A stretch of DNA of 64,000 bases from Qaidamihabitans albus (lineage in GTDB: Bacteria; Actinomycetota; Actinomycetes; Mycobacteriales; Pseudonocardiaceae): NCBI RefSeq assembly GCF_016464705.1, contig NZ_JAEHOB010000014.1:1-64000 (forward strand). Direction: 5' to 3'. A program made the translations under genes and the position numbers. Shown here piece after piece: positions 16,736 to 26,464 of this stretch (position 1 is its first letter; each line of letters begins with the position of its first letter). A model generated the notes under the pieces. That model saw only the letters and a list, made by a program, of their open reading frames with translations. It was not told the origin of the DNA and made no database searches.

Positions 16736-17653
16736 TCAGTCCGGAACACCCTCGCCGACGACGGTGGCGACCAACCGCCGGGACAGCTCCCGCAGCTGCT
16801 CCGGCGAGTCCGGCCCTCCCGCCTCGGCGGGGCGCGGATGCACGGCGAGGTCCTCGCAGAACCCGCCGGAGCCCTCCGCGGCCGCTTCGCCCGTCGCCGC
16901 CCACACGATCTGCTCCGCGCCCTCGGCAGGCGTGCGCGGGCGCATCCGCCTTCGCTGTTCGCGATCCCGTGGCACGAGGGACATCAGGTGCTTGATCTGG
17001 TCGCGGGTCAGGTGCTTACCGAGGTCGGTCACGGCGACGCCGGGGGCGACCGACACCGCGACGAGCCCGTCCTCGCCGAACCGCTGGTGCAGCCCGGCCG
17101 CGTGCAGCACCGCGGCCGACTTGCTCTGCCCGTACGCATGGAACGGGTCGTAGTCGCCCTCGTCGAAGTTCGGGTCGTTCCAGCGAATCGGGCGCAGCAC
17201 GGGTGCGCTCGTCGTCACCGTCACCACGCGGCCCCTCGGTGCCGCCAGCAACGCCGGCAGCAGCCGCTCGATCAGCACGAAGTGGCCGAGGTAGTTGGTC
17301 GCGAGCTGGAGCTCGAATCCGTCCACGCTCCGCGCGAACGGCACGGCCATGATTCCGGCGTTGGCGACGACGAGGTCCACGGCCGGCAGCCGCCGTGTCA
17401 ACCGGTCGGCGCAGTCCGCGGCACTGCGCATCGACGCCGTGTCGAGGTGCTCGAACGACACCTCGCCGGCTACCTCCGGAGTAGACAGTTCGGCGACGGC
17501 TTCGGCGCCGCGCCGCTGGTCGCGGCCGGCGAGCACGACATGCGCTCCTCTCGCGGCGAGCGCGCCGGCGGTCTCCCTGCCCAGGCCGCGCAGTGCGCCC
17601 GTCACCACGGCGACCGTGCCGCGCAAGTCCTCCGCGATCTGCTGTGCCTGCAT
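16736..17653 (-). CDS. Short-chain dehydrogenase/reductase
   Basis: 305 residues, ATG 17653 after TTGGAGGG. Classical/extended SDR with an intact machinery: TGALRGLG (cofactor), NAGIM, Ser in VVTVTTSAP, and YGQSKSAAV (Tyr-Lys). The overall pattern, with a long insertion before YGQSK and a C-terminal tail with SPEQLRELSRRLV, resembles retinol dehydrogenase/light-dependent protochlorophyllide reductase-like SDRs. It probably interconverts an alcohol and a ketone or aldehyde, and could act on the LuxC product. It is first in the - strand run to 8199 and diverges from the P450 at 17749. Confidence 0.9.
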   Translation of the reverse strand: MQAQQIAEDLRGTVAVVTGALRGLGRETAGALAARGAHVVLAGRDQRRGAEAVAELSTPEVAGEVSFEHLDTASMRSAADCADRLTRRLPAVDLVVANAGIMAVPFARSVDGFELQLATNYLGHFVLIERLLPALLAAPRGRVVTVTTSAPVLRPIRWNDPNFDEGDYDPFHAYGQSKSAAVLHAAGLHQRFGEDGLVAVSVAPGVAVTDLGKHLTRDQIKHLMSLVPRDREQRRRMRPRTPAEGAEQIVWAATGEAAAEGSGGFCEDLAVHPRPAEAGGPDSPEQLRELSRRLVATVVGEGVPD

Positions 17654-17713
17654 ACTCGTTGTCCCTCCAAGGTTTTTCCGGCGACGCGTTGCCTCGACGC
17701 CGGGCGGCTCGGC

Positions 17714-17742
17714 TTGTCCGTCCCCGTGCGCCTTCCTACTGT
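17714..17742 (+). promoter_or_regulatory. Sigma-70-type promoter, leaderless P450 transcript
   Basis: TTGTCC (17714-17719), a 17-bp spacer, and TACTGT (17737-17742). The -10 ends six bases before the ATG at 17749, so transcription would start at or next to the start codon, giving a leaderless mRNA. There is also no Shine-Dalgarno sequence before that ATG. Spacing and both boxes fit a housekeeping actinobacterial promoter. Confidence 0.5.
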
Positions 17743-17748
17743 CGGCGC

Positions 17749-18960
17749 ATGAGCCCGGCCCGGCGTAGCAGTCTGCCTCGCTTCGACTCGCACGATCCCG
17801 CCGTCTTGGACGATCCGTACGCGGTCTACGCGAGGCTGCGTGAGTACGGCCCGGTGTGCAGGGGCGGGACGGGCCAGTGGGTGCTGACGCGGCACGAAGA
17901 TGTCGCCGCCTTCCTCGCGGACCCCCGGCTGAGCTCGGAGTACCCGCCCGAGTATCACCGGCTTTCCGTAGGCGACGGCCCCGCGGTGTCGTTCTTCTCC
18001 CGGATCCTGCTCGACCGCGATCCTCCCGCGCACACCCGGCTGCGCAAGGCCATGCACCGGGCGTTCCGGCCTGCCGCCGTCCGCGCGCTCACCGACCGGA
18101 TCGGTGCGCTCGTCGACGACTTCCTCGTTCCCGCTCTGGACCGGGGCAGCCTCGACGTGGTGGAGGAGCTCGCGTTCCCGCTGCCGGTCAGTGTCGTGTG
18201 CGAGCTGATCGGCATCCCGGCGGCCGACCGCGCGCTGATCCGTCCGCACGCCGTCGACCTCGCGCGCGGGTTCGGCCTCGTCGTCGCGGACGACGACCGA
18301 GCGGCGACCCACGTCGCCGTGACGTGGCTCCGGGAGTACGTCGGCGCGCTCGCGGCCGACCGTCGCCGGAGCCCGGGTGACGACGTGCTCTCGCATCTGC
18401 TCGAACCGGACGCCGACGGCATCCGCCTCGACCTCGACGAGGTGGTGGACAACGTGGTGTTCCTGTTCTTCGCCGGGTTCGAGACGACGATGAACCTGCT
18501 CGCCAACGGTGTCGCGGCGTTGCTCGACACTCCGGACGAGCTGCGTCGGCTGCGTGCCGACCCCGCACTCGTACCGTCCGCCGTCGAGGAGTTCCTCCGC
18601 TTCGACGCGCCGATCCAGGCGGCGGCGCGGCTGGTCCGCGAGCCGATGACCGTGCACGGGCACGCCATCCGGTCGGGCAGGCTGCTCGTGCTGCTGCTCG
18701 GATCGGCGAACCGGGACGAGCGCGCGTTCGCCGACCCGGATCGGCTCGACGTGGCCAGGCGCCCCAACCCCCACGTGAGTTTCGGCGGTGGCGCGCACCT
18801 GTGCCTCGGCGCGGCACTCGCCCGCATGGAGGGTCGCATCGCGTTCGACCGGCTGGCGCGGCGGTTCCGGGACATCGAGCCCGCGGGTGAGCGGCAGCGC
18901 AGGCACAGCACGTCCTTCCGGTCGCTGTCGCGGCTGCCGGTCACCGTGCGCGCCACGTGA
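17749..18960 (+). CDS. Cytochrome P450
   Basis: 403 residues. Signatures: I-helix FAGFETTMN (about 242), LRFDAPIQAAARL after the ExxR region, heme loop FGGGAHLCLGAALARME with Cys about 352. The N-terminus (FDSHDPAVLDDPYAVYARLREYGPVCRGGTGQWVL, in segments) is clearly related to the P450s at 27848 and 29065, forming a local paralogue group. The ATG is directly at a promoter (leaderless). It is alone on + between the SDR operon and the convergent methyltransferase, so it has its own transcription unit. Substrate unknown. Confidence 0.93.
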   Translation: MSPARRSSLPRFDSHDPAVLDDPYAVYARLREYGPVCRGGTGQWVLTRHEDVAAFLADPRLSSEYPPEYHRLSVGDGPAVSFFSRILLDRDPPAHTRLRKAMHRAFRPAAVRALTDRIGALVDDFLVPALDRGSLDVVEELAFPLPVSVVCELIGIPAADRALIRPHAVDLARGFGLVVADDDRAATHVAVTWLREYVGALAADRRRSPGDDVLSHLLEPDADGIRLDLDEVVDNVVFLFFAGFETTMNLLANGVAALLDTPDELRRLRADPALVPSAVEEFLRFDAPIQAAARLVREPMTVHGHAIRSGRLLVLLLGSANRDERAFADPDRLDVARRPNPHVSFGGGAHLCLGAALARMEGRIAFDRLARRFRDIEPAGERQRRHSTSFRSLSRLPVTVRAT

Positions 18961-18982
18961 GCCGCACGAGCTCGCGGTCACG
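18956..18982. terminator. Bidirectional hairpin between convergent genes
   Basis: CGTGA-G-CCGC-ACGAGCTC-GCGG-TCACG spans the stop of the P450 (+) and the end of the methyltransferase (-). Nine paired bases with one bulge and an 8-base loop; no T-run. Probable shared terminator. Confidence 0.5.
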
Positions 18983-20078
18983 CCAGCCGGTACAGGCGGT
19001 GGAACCGGTGGGCCACGTCCACGATCCGCACGTCGGTGAACCCGGCGGCCGCCGCGTACCGGCGTACCCGCTCCGGGCGGATCATCGTCCCGGTGGCCAC
19101 CGAAGGTGTCTCGGCGAGACCGACGGGAAGGCAGTGCAGCAAGCTCACGGTGTAGAAGAACCGCTCGGTCTCGTCCGAGGGCGCGTGGAACTCCTCGCGG
19201 ACTCGCGGTTCCATGAGCAGCAAGGTCCCACCCGGTGCGAGCATGCGCCGGCAGCCGGCCAGCACGGCGACCGGGTCCGGCATGTCGTGCAGTGCGTCGA
19301 AAACGGTCACGACGTCGTAGCACCGCTCTCGCCGCAGTCGCGCGACATCGGCGACTTCGAACCGCACCCGGTCGGCCACCCCGTCCTCCCGCGTGGCGGC
19401 GCGGGCGAGGCCGATCGACGGCTCGTCGAGGTCGAAACCACTGACCTGAAGGCCCGGGTACGCCGCGGCGAGCGCGAGGCTCGACCGGCCGGTGCCACAG
19501 GCGACGTCGGCAAGGCACGCACCGTCACGGCGCAGCACATCGTGTACGTCCGGCAGTGCCCTCCGGATCCAGCCCGGAAGCTGCGCGCGGAAAACGTGCT
19601 CGTTCAACCCGGCTTGCCCGCCCCGGAAGTCGGCGCCGTACGCCCCGTAGGGCACTCCCTCGCCGCTGCGGTAGGCGTCGAGCAGCAGCGGCAGCACCGC
19701 GCCCATGCCCCCGACCGGCATCAGTGTCAGCGGGGCCACCGCAAACGGGCTGTCGCCGTCGAGCAGTGCCTCGGCATGCCCGCCGGGCAGCGTGTACCGG
19801 CGGCCCGCCGGGTCCAGCAACGGGTCGTCGACGTCGAGGAAGCCGGCCGCCGCCTGCTGCTCCAGCCACTCGCGGGCGTACCGGGACGCGACGCCGGCCC
19901 GCTCGGCCAGCTCGGCGGCCGACGCGGGCGTGTTCCGCAGTGCCGCGTACAGGCCGAGCTTGATGCCGAGGTAGACGGTCATCAGCTCGCCCGCCCCGAG
20001 GCTCGCCGTGAACAGCCGCGCCGCGAGGGCCTGAGCCCGCGCCGCGTCACCGAGCGAGCCGCCGTTGCCCCCGGTCAT
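18978..20078 (-). CDS. Class I SAM-dependent methyltransferase
   Basis: 366 residues from ATG 20078, overlapping the di-iron gene stop (ATGA). N-terminal winged-helix/dimerisation part (about 1-110: LGIKLGLYAALRNTPASAAELAERAG), then a Rossmann methyltransferase with motif I LADVACGTGRSSLALA (about 190), the acidic end GFDLDEPSIG, and DVVTVFDALHDMPDP. The family includes Rv2258c-like enzymes of unknown substrate. It is coupled to the ferritin-like oxygenase, suggesting oxygenation followed by O-methylation (inference). Confidence 0.86.
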   Translation of the reverse strand: MTGGNGGSLGDAARAQALAARLFTASLGAGELMTVYLGIKLGLYAALRNTPASAAELAERAGVASRYAREWLEQQAAAGFLDVDDPLLDPAGRRYTLPGGHAEALLDGDSPFAVAPLTLMPVGGMGAVLPLLLDAYRSGEGVPYGAYGADFRGGQAGLNEHVFRAQLPGWIRRALPDVHDVLRRDGACLADVACGTGRSSLALAAAYPGLQVSGFDLDEPSIGLARAATREDGVADRVRFEVADVARLRRERCYDVVTVFDALHDMPDPVAVLAGCRRMLAPGGTLLLMEPRVREEFHAPSDETERFFYTVSLLHCLPVGLAETPSVATGTMIRPERVRRYAAAAGFTDVRIVDVAHRFHRLYRLA

Positions 20079-21055
20079 CGACGCGCGCCAAGACCGACGG
20101 CCGCCGCCCGGCCGGAGGAGTAGCCGAGCAGGTCCAGCTTGGACAGCCCATCGTGGACGGCCGGCGTCATCAGCCCGATCCGGCCGAGCGAGGTCACCAC
20201 CCGGGCGAAGATCGCCTGCCGGTAGGCCACCATCAGCTCGTGGCCTGCCGCGAACGTCACCCCCTCCGCCGTGTCCACCTCGAGCCGCTCCCACACGTCC
20301 TCCAGCAGGAACCGCCTGCGCATCAGCGCGGCCCCCTCCAGCACGAGCTCCTCGCGTTCGGCCAGCTCCGCCGCGGTCAGCTCACCGTAGATGCCTTCCA
20401 GCGACAGCACGCCGAACGAGACATGCCTCGCCTCGTCCCGCGCCACGAGCCGCACGATCGAGCGGATCAGCCCGTCGTGGAACGTCCGGTCGGCGAGCCG
20501 GAACGCGGCCATGGCGAGCGCCTCGACCAGGATCTGCATGCCCAGCGCGGTGACGTCCCAGCGCTCGTCGCCGAGGATGTCGGTGAGCAGGGTGCGCAGC
20601 GACGGCGAGATCGGGTACGGCTCGGGCACGTTCTCCCGCAGGTAACGGGAGAACACCTCGGCATGCCGTGCCTCGTCGACGGCCTGGCTCGCGGCACAGT
20701 ACTTGCTCTCCAGGTCCGGCATGGTCGCGGCGAGCCTGCCTGCGACGACGAGCGCACCTTGCTCCCCGTGCAGGAACTGCGACACCATCCACGACTGCAG
20801 CTCCCACTGGAACATGTCCCACATCGGCTTCCCGCCGCGCGCCAGCGGGGATGATGAGAACGCCGCCACGGAGAACCACGACGTCTCCGGCAGCGGCTCC
20901 CCGAAGGGCACCTCGATGGACCAGTCGATGTCGTGCTCCGCGCTCCACTGCGCGCTCTTCGCCCGCTCGTACAGGGTGCGCAGCGACGGGTGCGTTGGCT
21001 CGTAGCTCCAGTCCAGGACGGACTCGAGCTCGCCACGAACCTGCAAACGTGCCAT
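20075..21055 (-). CDS. Ferritin-like di-iron oxygenase
   Basis: 326 residues from ATG 21055. A four-helix-bundle non-heme di-iron protein: two copies of the ligand pattern E-x28-DEARH are present (GEQGALVVAG...AVDEARHAEVF and VEALAMAAF...ARDEARHVSFG). The pattern E-x(28-37)-DExxH occurring twice is the signature of AurF/CmlI-type N-oxygenases and related ferritin-like monooxygenases. Such enzymes use O2 to hydroxylate C-H bonds or oxidise amines on free or carrier-bound substrates. Divergent from the condensation-domain gene (92-nt gap) and coupled to a methyltransferase. The exact reaction is unknown. Confidence 0.8.
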   Translation of the reverse strand: MARLQVRGELESVLDWSYEPTHPSLRTLYERAKSAQWSAEHDIDWSIEVPFGEPLPETSWFSVAAFSSSPLARGGKPMWDMFQWELQSWMVSQFLHGEQGALVVAGRLAATMPDLESKYCAASQAVDEARHAEVFSRYLRENVPEPYPISPSLRTLLTDILGDERWDVTALGMQILVEALAMAAFRLADRTFHDGLIRSIVRLVARDEARHVSFGVLSLEGIYGELTAAELAEREELVLEGAALMRRRFLLEDVWERLEVDTAEGVTFAAGHELMVAYRQAIFARVVTSLGRIGLMTPAVHDGLSKLDLLGYSSGRAAAVGLGARR

Positions 21056-21147
21056 GCGGGCATGATGTCCGCGCGCGCGAGACGGCGACAAACAACCACG
21101 AGCGCGCCCTTCGCGTCCGCCCTGGCATCACGGCTACGTTCGCCCGC

Positions 21148-22467
21148 ATGAACCAGGTCACCGGCAACCAGTCCACGGCCCCTCCCCCCGCCGAAGGGGT
21201 GCAGACCGCGTCAGCCTCACTCGGCCAGCGCATGCTGTGGGCGCTGGCGCGGCACAGCAGCGACAAGTCGGTACTCAACGTCCCCGTGCTCGCCCGGCTG
21301 CGTGGGCCGCTGCCCCTGGACCGGTGGCGGGCGGCGCTCGACCGGCTCGTCGCCGAGCACGAGACGCTGCGAACGACGTTCGACGGAGCCGGTCACCGGC
21401 TGCGCCAGGTCGTGCACCCACCTGCGCCCGTCCCGCTGCGGGTCGTCGAGCTCGACGGCGCGGCCGATCCGGAGGCAGCGCTCACGGAGGCCGTCGCGGA
21501 GGAGTCCGCTCGCCCGATCGACCCCACGGTGTGGCCGACGCGCGCGACGTTGTGGCGTGTCGCCGCCACCGACCACGTGCTGAGCCTCAACGTCCACCAC
21601 CTGTGCACCGACACGGCGTCGTCCGCGCTGCTGTTCCACCGCCTTGCCGAGCTGGCGAGCGGCGAGGCCGGACCGCCCGCCCCGGCCTGGACCTACCGGC
21701 GGTTCGCGCGGTGGCAGCGGGAGCGGTTCGCCTCCCCCGCCGTCGCGGAGCAGCTCGGCTACTGGACGGACCGGCTGCGCGGCGTGTGGTTCACGGAGCT
21801 GCCGCATCCCAGCGGCGGCGCCGATCCCGGCGGCCGGCTGACCGGTGAGCTCGGCACCGGGCTCACCGATGCGCTTCGCGCCGTCGCCCGCACGCATTCC
21901 ACGACGCTGTTCACGGTGCTGCTGGCCATCCACTACACCGTGCTGCACGCCACGACCGGGCACCGGGACCTCACCGTCTCGTCGATCTTCGCCAACCGCG
22001 GCAGGCCCGAGACCGAGGGCACGGTCGGCTTCCTCGCCAACATGCTCGTGCTGCGCGCCCGCATACCCCGCACCGGCACGTTCGCGGACCTGTTGCGCGA
22101 GGTCCACACCACAGTCAGCGGCGCCGTGCGGCACCAGGAGGTGCCCTACCACCTCGTGCCACGCCCCGGCGACGCGGCCGGGCCCGCACGCGCGGACGAG
22201 GTGGTCTTCCAGATGATCACGGACCGGGTGGGCAGGGTGCCCGCGGGGCCGGTCGAGGCCGAGGCGCTCGTGCCGGAGGGCGTCGGCGGCAGGTTCGGCC
22301 TCGAACTCGGGATCGTGCCGGTCGGCGAGGGCATGCGGGTGGTGCTGATGGCGGCGGCGAACCGCTTCCCGCAGGGGCTGCCGGCGACCTTGCTGCGCCG
22401 TTATCTCGCCACCGCGGCACTCGTCGCCCGCACGCCGTCGGTGCCGCTGTCCGCGGTCGTCGGCTGA
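21148..22467 (+). CDS. Free-standing NRPS condensation domain
   Basis: 439 residues. A single condensation domain without A or PCP: N-terminal TASASLGQRMLWALARH, the catalytic HHxxxD as HHLCTD (His about 150-151), and later DLTVSSIFANRGRPETEGTVGFLANML. The active-site His is present, so amide or ester formation is expected, unlike the Cy domains of the NRPS, which have Dx4D. Donor and acceptor must be on other proteins, for example the carrier proteins at 26465 and 34736 or a PCP of the NRPS. A possible -10 (TACGTT, 21135-21140) lies 7 nt before the ATG. Confidence 0.88.
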   Translation: MNQVTGNQSTAPPPAEGVQTASASLGQRMLWALARHSSDKSVLNVPVLARLRGPLPLDRWRAALDRLVAEHETLRTTFDGAGHRLRQVVHPPAPVPLRVVELDGAADPEAALTEAVAEESARPIDPTVWPTRATLWRVAATDHVLSLNVHHLCTDTASSALLFHRLAELASGEAGPPAPAWTYRRFARWQRERFASPAVAEQLGYWTDRLRGVWFTELPHPSGGADPGGRLTGELGTGLTDALRAVARTHSTTLFTVLLAIHYTVLHATTGHRDLTVSSIFANRGRPETEGTVGFLANMLVLRARIPRTGTFADLLREVHTTVSGAVRHQEVPYHLVPRPGDAAGPARADEVVFQMITDRVGRVPAGPVEAEALVPEGVGGRFGLELGIVPVGEGMRVVLMAAANRFPQGLPATLLRRYLATAALVARTPSVPLSAVVG

Positions 22468-22528
22468 GTGCCGGTGCCGCGTTCACGATCCGGCGGGGCC
22501 GCACCGCCGCCGCCGTTACGCTCGCGCG

Positions 22529-23917
22529 GTGCATCTGAACCTGTTCACCGAGTGTGCCCCGGTTCCGTCCTTCGAGGGCCTGTGGCGCGACCCGGGCGAT
22601 CGCACCGCCGAGGGCCACGGCAGCCTCGAGTACTGGACGGGCGTGGCGCGGCGGCTGGAGGAGGCGTGTTTCGACGCCCTGTTCTTCGCCGACGTGCACG
22701 GCACCTACGACGTGTACGGCGGCTCGTGGGCCACGGCGGCGCGCGACGGCGTCGCGCTCCCCTCGATCGATCCGGTGCTGCTGATCCCCGCGCTCGCCGC
22801 CGTCACCGAGCGGCTCGGGTTCGCCGTCACGTACTCGACCACGTACCACCCGCCGTACCTGTGTGCCCGTGCATTTTCCACACTTGACCACCTGACGCGG
22901 GGCCGGATCGCGTGGAACGTCGTCACGTCGTACCTGCGCTCGGCCAGCGACAACGGGCTCGGCGAGTTCTTGCCGCACGACGAACGGTACGACCGCGCCG
23001 ACGAGTATCTCGCGGTGGCGAGGGCATTGTGGGAACGCAGCTGGGACGAGGACGCCGTGCGCGTCGACCGCGAGGCCGGCGTGTTCACCGATCCCGACCG
23101 CGTGCGCCAGATCGACCACCACGGCCGCTGGTACGACGTCCGCGGACCGCATCAGTGCGCGCCGAGCCCGCAGCGGACGCCGGTGCTCTACCAGGCGGGA
23201 ACGTCCGAACGCGGCCTGCGGTTCGCCGCCGAGCACGCGGAGGTGGTGTTCGTGACGCTCGCCGAACCGCGCCGCGGCGCGGAGGTGGTCGCCGACCTGC
23301 GCCGCAGGGTCGCCGACGCGGGCCGCGACCCCCGCTCGGTCACCGTGCTGCAAGGGATGCCCGTGGTGGTGGGCGCGACCACCGAGCAGGCCAAGGCCCG
23401 GCTCGCACTCATGGAACGCTTCCACAGCGCGGAGGGCAGGCTCGCGAAGTGGTGCGGCTGGACCGGCATCGACCTCGCCGGTTACCCGGAGGACATGCCA
23501 TTGTCCGAGCTTCCCGTGCAGGGCACGCGCAGCGCGCTCGACGCGGTGCGGCGCACCGACCCGGGCAGGGAGTGGACGGTCGGCGACGCCCGCCGGACGG
23601 TGTCGACCGTCCACCTTCCGATGCGCGGCGGGCGGTTCATGCTCTTCGGCTCGGCCGGCGAGGTGGCCGACCAGATGCAACGCTGGCAGGAGGTCTCCGA
23701 CGTGGACGGGTTCAACCTCGTTCCGTTCCCTCCTTCCAGCGGCATCGACGACATCTGCGACCTGCTGGTGCCCGAGCTGCAGCGGCGCGGCGTCTTCCGC
23801 ACGTCCTACGACCCCGCGGAGACGACGCTGCGGGAACGCTACCGGGGAGCGGGCAACGCGCGGCTGCCGTGGCGGGACCCGGCCCGGTCCCCCGCGGTGA
23901 GCACGGCACCCGGCTGA
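22529..23917 (+). CDS. Luciferase-like FMN monooxygenase (NtaA/SnaA type)
   Basis: 462 residues from GTG 22529. A bacterial-luciferase-fold (TIM barrel) monooxygenase using FMNH2 from a separate reductase. The N-terminal EGLWRDPGDRTAEGHGSLEYWTGVARRLEEACFDALFFAD and TRGRIAWNVVTSY, in segments, mark the NtaA/SnaA/DszA group (nitrilotriacetate, pristinamycin IIA, dibenzothiophene sulfone monooxygenases). Members oxidise amines, imines or sulfur compounds, so a thiazoline or thiazolidine could be a substrate (inference). It follows the C domain by 61 bases and is likely cotranscribed. No flavin reductase gene is in the window. Confidence 0.9.
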   Translation: MHLNLFTECAPVPSFEGLWRDPGDRTAEGHGSLEYWTGVARRLEEACFDALFFADVHGTYDVYGGSWATAARDGVALPSIDPVLLIPALAAVTERLGFAVTYSTTYHPPYLCARAFSTLDHLTRGRIAWNVVTSYLRSASDNGLGEFLPHDERYDRADEYLAVARALWERSWDEDAVRVDREAGVFTDPDRVRQIDHHGRWYDVRGPHQCAPSPQRTPVLYQAGTSERGLRFAAEHAEVVFVTLAEPRRGAEVVADLRRRVADAGRDPRSVTVLQGMPVVVGATTEQAKARLALMERFHSAEGRLAKWCGWTGIDLAGYPEDMPLSELPVQGTRSALDAVRRTDPGREWTVGDARRTVSTVHLPMRGGRFMLFGSAGEVADQMQRWQEVSDVDGFNLVPFPPSSGIDDICDLLVPELQRRGVFRTSYDPAETTLRERYRGAGNARLPWRDPARSPAVSTAPG

Positions 23918-23967
23918 CCGGCACCTGGCTGCCAGCACACGAGTCCGGCACCGGCCTAGGGAGGGAC

Positions 23968-25125
23968 ATGGCGAGCACGACCGAGGAACGCGCCCGCGAA
24001 CTCGCCGGGGACGTCACCCGGTGCGCCGAGCGCACCGAGCGGGAACGACAGGTGCCCGGCGAGCTGCTCAAGGACCTGGCTGCCTCCGGCTGCCTGCGCA
24101 TGGCGGCCCCGCGCGAGCACGGCGGCGACGAGCTGCCACTGCCCGACGTGCTCGGCGTCGTGGCTGAGCTCGCGAGGGCCGACGGGGCGGTCGGCTGGAC
24201 GGTCGGGCAGGCGGCCATGGCCCAGGTCGTGCTGTCGCGGTTCCCGCGCGAGACCATCGACACCGTCTACGCGGCGGGCTGCGACGTCGTGGGAGCCGGC
24301 GCGGCGGCACCGAAGGGCAAGGCGCGCAAGGCGGAGCACGCGTGGCGGGTCTCGGGGAGGTGGCCGTTCGCCACCGGGATCGGGCACGCGTCGTGGTTCT
24401 ACGGCCAGTGTGTCGCGTTCGGCCCAGGCGTCCCGGAGGGCTCCGGCGGGGTACCGGCCACCAGGATGGCCCTGCTGTGGCCCGCCGAGTACACGGTGCT
24501 CGACACGTGGAACGCCACCGGACTGTGCGGTACCGGCAGCCACGACGTCGTCGCGCACCGCCTGGACTGCCCCGCCGAGCGGACCGCCGTGCTCAGCGGC
24601 TCGTCGCCGACACTGGACCGGCCCGCCTACCGCGTGCCCGCCGTGGAGTACAGCGGCATGGTCGTCGCCGCGTCCGGGGTCGGCATCGCCGCGGGCGCCG
24701 TCGAGGACGTCCTCGAACTGGCCACCGGCGGGAGGCGGCCGTCGTTCAGCCCGCGCAAGCTCGCCGACTCCCCCGTGTTCCAGGACCGTGTCGGTGCCGC
24801 GCTGCTGGAGGCCGAGGCCGCCCGCGCGCTGCTGCACCGGCTCGCCGGGCTGCTGCACGCGCATGCCGGGAAAGGCACTGTGCCCAGCGTGGAGGAACGG
24901 GCGCTGGTGCGCGGCGGCTGTCACCACATCGCCGCCGCCGTCACCAGAGTCGTCGACACCGCGCACACACTGGCCGGAAGCTCCGGTGTCTACATCGGAG
25001 CTCCGATCGAGCGCAGGCTGCGGGACGTGCACACGCTGACCCAGCACGCGACGACGGCGCGAGAGTCGGTCAAGGTGCTCGGCGCCACGCGGGTCGGTGA
25101 GATCGACCCCTCACTGACCTGGTGA
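23968..25125 (+). CDS. HsaA-like flavin-dependent monooxygenase
   Basis: 385 residues from ATG 23968, after GGAGGG. Acyl-CoA dehydrogenase-fold oxygenase (group D; HsaA/HpaB-like): N-terminal helices with [60 protein letters not shown] and [10 protein letters not shown], and no acyl-CoA dehydrogenase catalytic Glu loop at the C-terminus. Such proteins use FADH2/FMNH2 and O2 to hydroxylate phenols, or N-oxygenate amines. In a pathway with an aryl cap, ortho-hydroxylation of a phenol is an attractive role (inference). Its stop overlaps the next P450 start (GTGA). Confidence 0.85.
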   Translation: MASTTEERARELAGDVTRCAERTERERQVPGELLKDLAASGCLRMAAPREHGGDELPLPDVLGVVAELARADGAVGWTVGQAAMAQVVLSRFPRETIDTVYAAGCDVVGAGAAAPKGKARKAEHAWRVSGRWPFATGIGHASWFYGQCVAFGPGVPEGSGGVPATRMALLWPAEYTVLDTWNATGLCGTGSHDVVAHRLDCPAERTAVLSGSSPTLDRPAYRVPAVEYSGMVVAASGVGIAAGAVEDVLELATGGRRPSFSPRKLADSPVFQDRVGAALLEAEAARALLHRLAGLLHAHAGKGTVPSVEERALVRGGCHHIAAAVTRVVDTAHTLAGSSGVYIGAPIERRLRDVHTLTQHATTARESVKVLGATRVGEIDPSLTW

Positions 25126-26357
25126 CCACACGCACCCGGGAGGCGACGATCAGCACGACGAACAGCGCCACCGAGCACCTCTTCCACCCGAGCGTGGCCG
25201 CCGACCCGTACCCGTACTACGCGCGGCTGCGCGCGGCCGGCGGCGCCGTGTACTCGCCCGAGCTCAACGCATGGCTGGTGAGCACCCACGAGCACGTCTC
25301 GGCGGGGTTCCGCGCCCACGACGTGCTCTCGTCGGCGCCGCCCGGCGGTTCACCCGACGGCGCGCGGTTCCTGCTCAACTCCGACCCGCCCGAGCACACC
25401 GCGCTGCGCAAGGCGGTCAACCGGTTCTTCGACGCGGCAACGATGCGCGCGCTGGAAGGCCGCGTGCGCGCGGTCACCGAGCAACTCGTCGACGGGCTGC
25501 TCGCGGCCTCCCGCGCGGGCGAGGCGGACCTCGTCCGCGACGTCGCGGGCCCGCTGCCCATCACGATCATCGCGGAGCTGCTCGGCGTGCCCCCGCAGCG
25601 CCGGGACGACTTCAAACGGTGGTCGGACGCCACGATCGGCGGGCTGAACATGCCGCCCCGCGAGATCGCCGTCGCCTCGTGGGAGATGGGCCGGTTCTTC
25701 GCCGAGACCGTGGCCGACCGCAAGGCCGACCCCGGCGACGACCTGATCAGCCGCCTCACCCGCCGCGAAGAACTCACCAGCAGGGAGATGGAGGCGTTCT
25801 GCACCCTGCTGCTCATCGCGGGCAACGAGACGACGACCAACCTGATCACCAACCTGTGCCTGGCCCTGCTGGACCATCCCGAGCAGGCCGAGCGGGTACG
25901 CGCCGACCGTGACCTGATCGGGCCCGCCGTCGAGGAGACGCTGCGGTTCGACGCGCCCGTGCAGGCGGTGTGGCGGCTGGCGCTGACGGAGTACGACATC
26001 GGCTCGGCCCGCGTGCCCTCGGGCGCACGCGTGCTGCTGTTGCAGGGGTCGGCCAACCGCGACCCCGAGCGGTTCGCCGAGCCCGACCGGTTCCTGCCCG
26101 GCAGGCCCGCCCGCGAACACCTCGGCTTCGGCACCGGCATCCACTTCTGCCTCGGCACCCAGCTCGCGAGGCTGGAGGCCAGGATCGTGCTGGAGACGCT
26201 GCTCGACCGGGTCGCCGCGCTGGCGAGGGCCGGCGAGGCCGAGCGCATCCTGCCTGCTGCTTCGGCCCCGCGGCGCCGTGGCAGGCCGCGTGTGCGCCGG
26301 CATCCCGTGGTGCGCGGGCTGCGCAGGCTACCGGTGCACGCCGTCGAGTCGTCCTGA
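25122..26357 (+). CDS. Cytochrome P450
   Basis: 411 residues from GTG 25122, which overlaps the previous stop. I-helix [11 protein letters not shown] (about 233), [13 protein letters not shown], and heme loop [17 protein letters not shown] with Cys about 343. The C-terminal 30 residues are arginine-rich ([17 protein letters not shown]) and unusually basic. The AGNETT form and [14 protein letters not shown] differ from the three-member local paralogue group, so it came from another P450 lineage. Position in the operon next to the flavin monooxygenase and carrier protein suggests a carrier-bound or small aromatic substrate. Confidence 0.93.
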   Translation: MTTRTREATISTTNSATEHLFHPSVAADPYPYYARLRAAGGAVYSPELNAWLVSTHEHVSAGFRAHDVLSSAPPGGSPDGARFLLNSDPPEHTALRKAVNRFFDAATMRALEGRVRAVTEQLVDGLLAASRAGEADLVRDVAGPLPITIIAELLGVPPQRRDDFKRWSDATIGGLNMPPREIAVASWEMGRFFAETVADRKADPGDDLISRLTRREELTSREMEAFCTLLLIAGNETTTNLITNLCLALLDHPEQAERVRADRDLIGPAVEETLRFDAPVQAVWRLALTEYDIGSARVPSGARVLLLQGSANRDPERFAEPDRFLPGRPAREHLGFGTGIHFCLGTQLARLEARIVLETLLDRVAALARAGEAERILPAASAPRRRGRPRVRRHPVVRGLRRLPVHAVESS

Positions 26358-26391
26358 GTGGACATTCTCGGGGTGCGGTGTGCGGGGCACG

Positions 26392-26421
26392 TTGCCGAAG
26401 CGGCGGGCCCAACCCTAGCGT
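26392..26421 (+). promoter_or_regulatory. Candidate promoter for carrier protein/methyltransferase pair
   Basis: TTGCCG (26392-26397), an 18-bp spacer, and TAGCGT (26416-26421), about 40 bases before the ACP start, inside a 107-base gap in an otherwise tightly packed operon. It fits a weak sigma-70-type promoter. Confidence 0.3.
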
Positions 26422-26464
26422 GCAGGCCAATGGCAAGGAGTCTGCACGCGACGGAGGGCACGAG

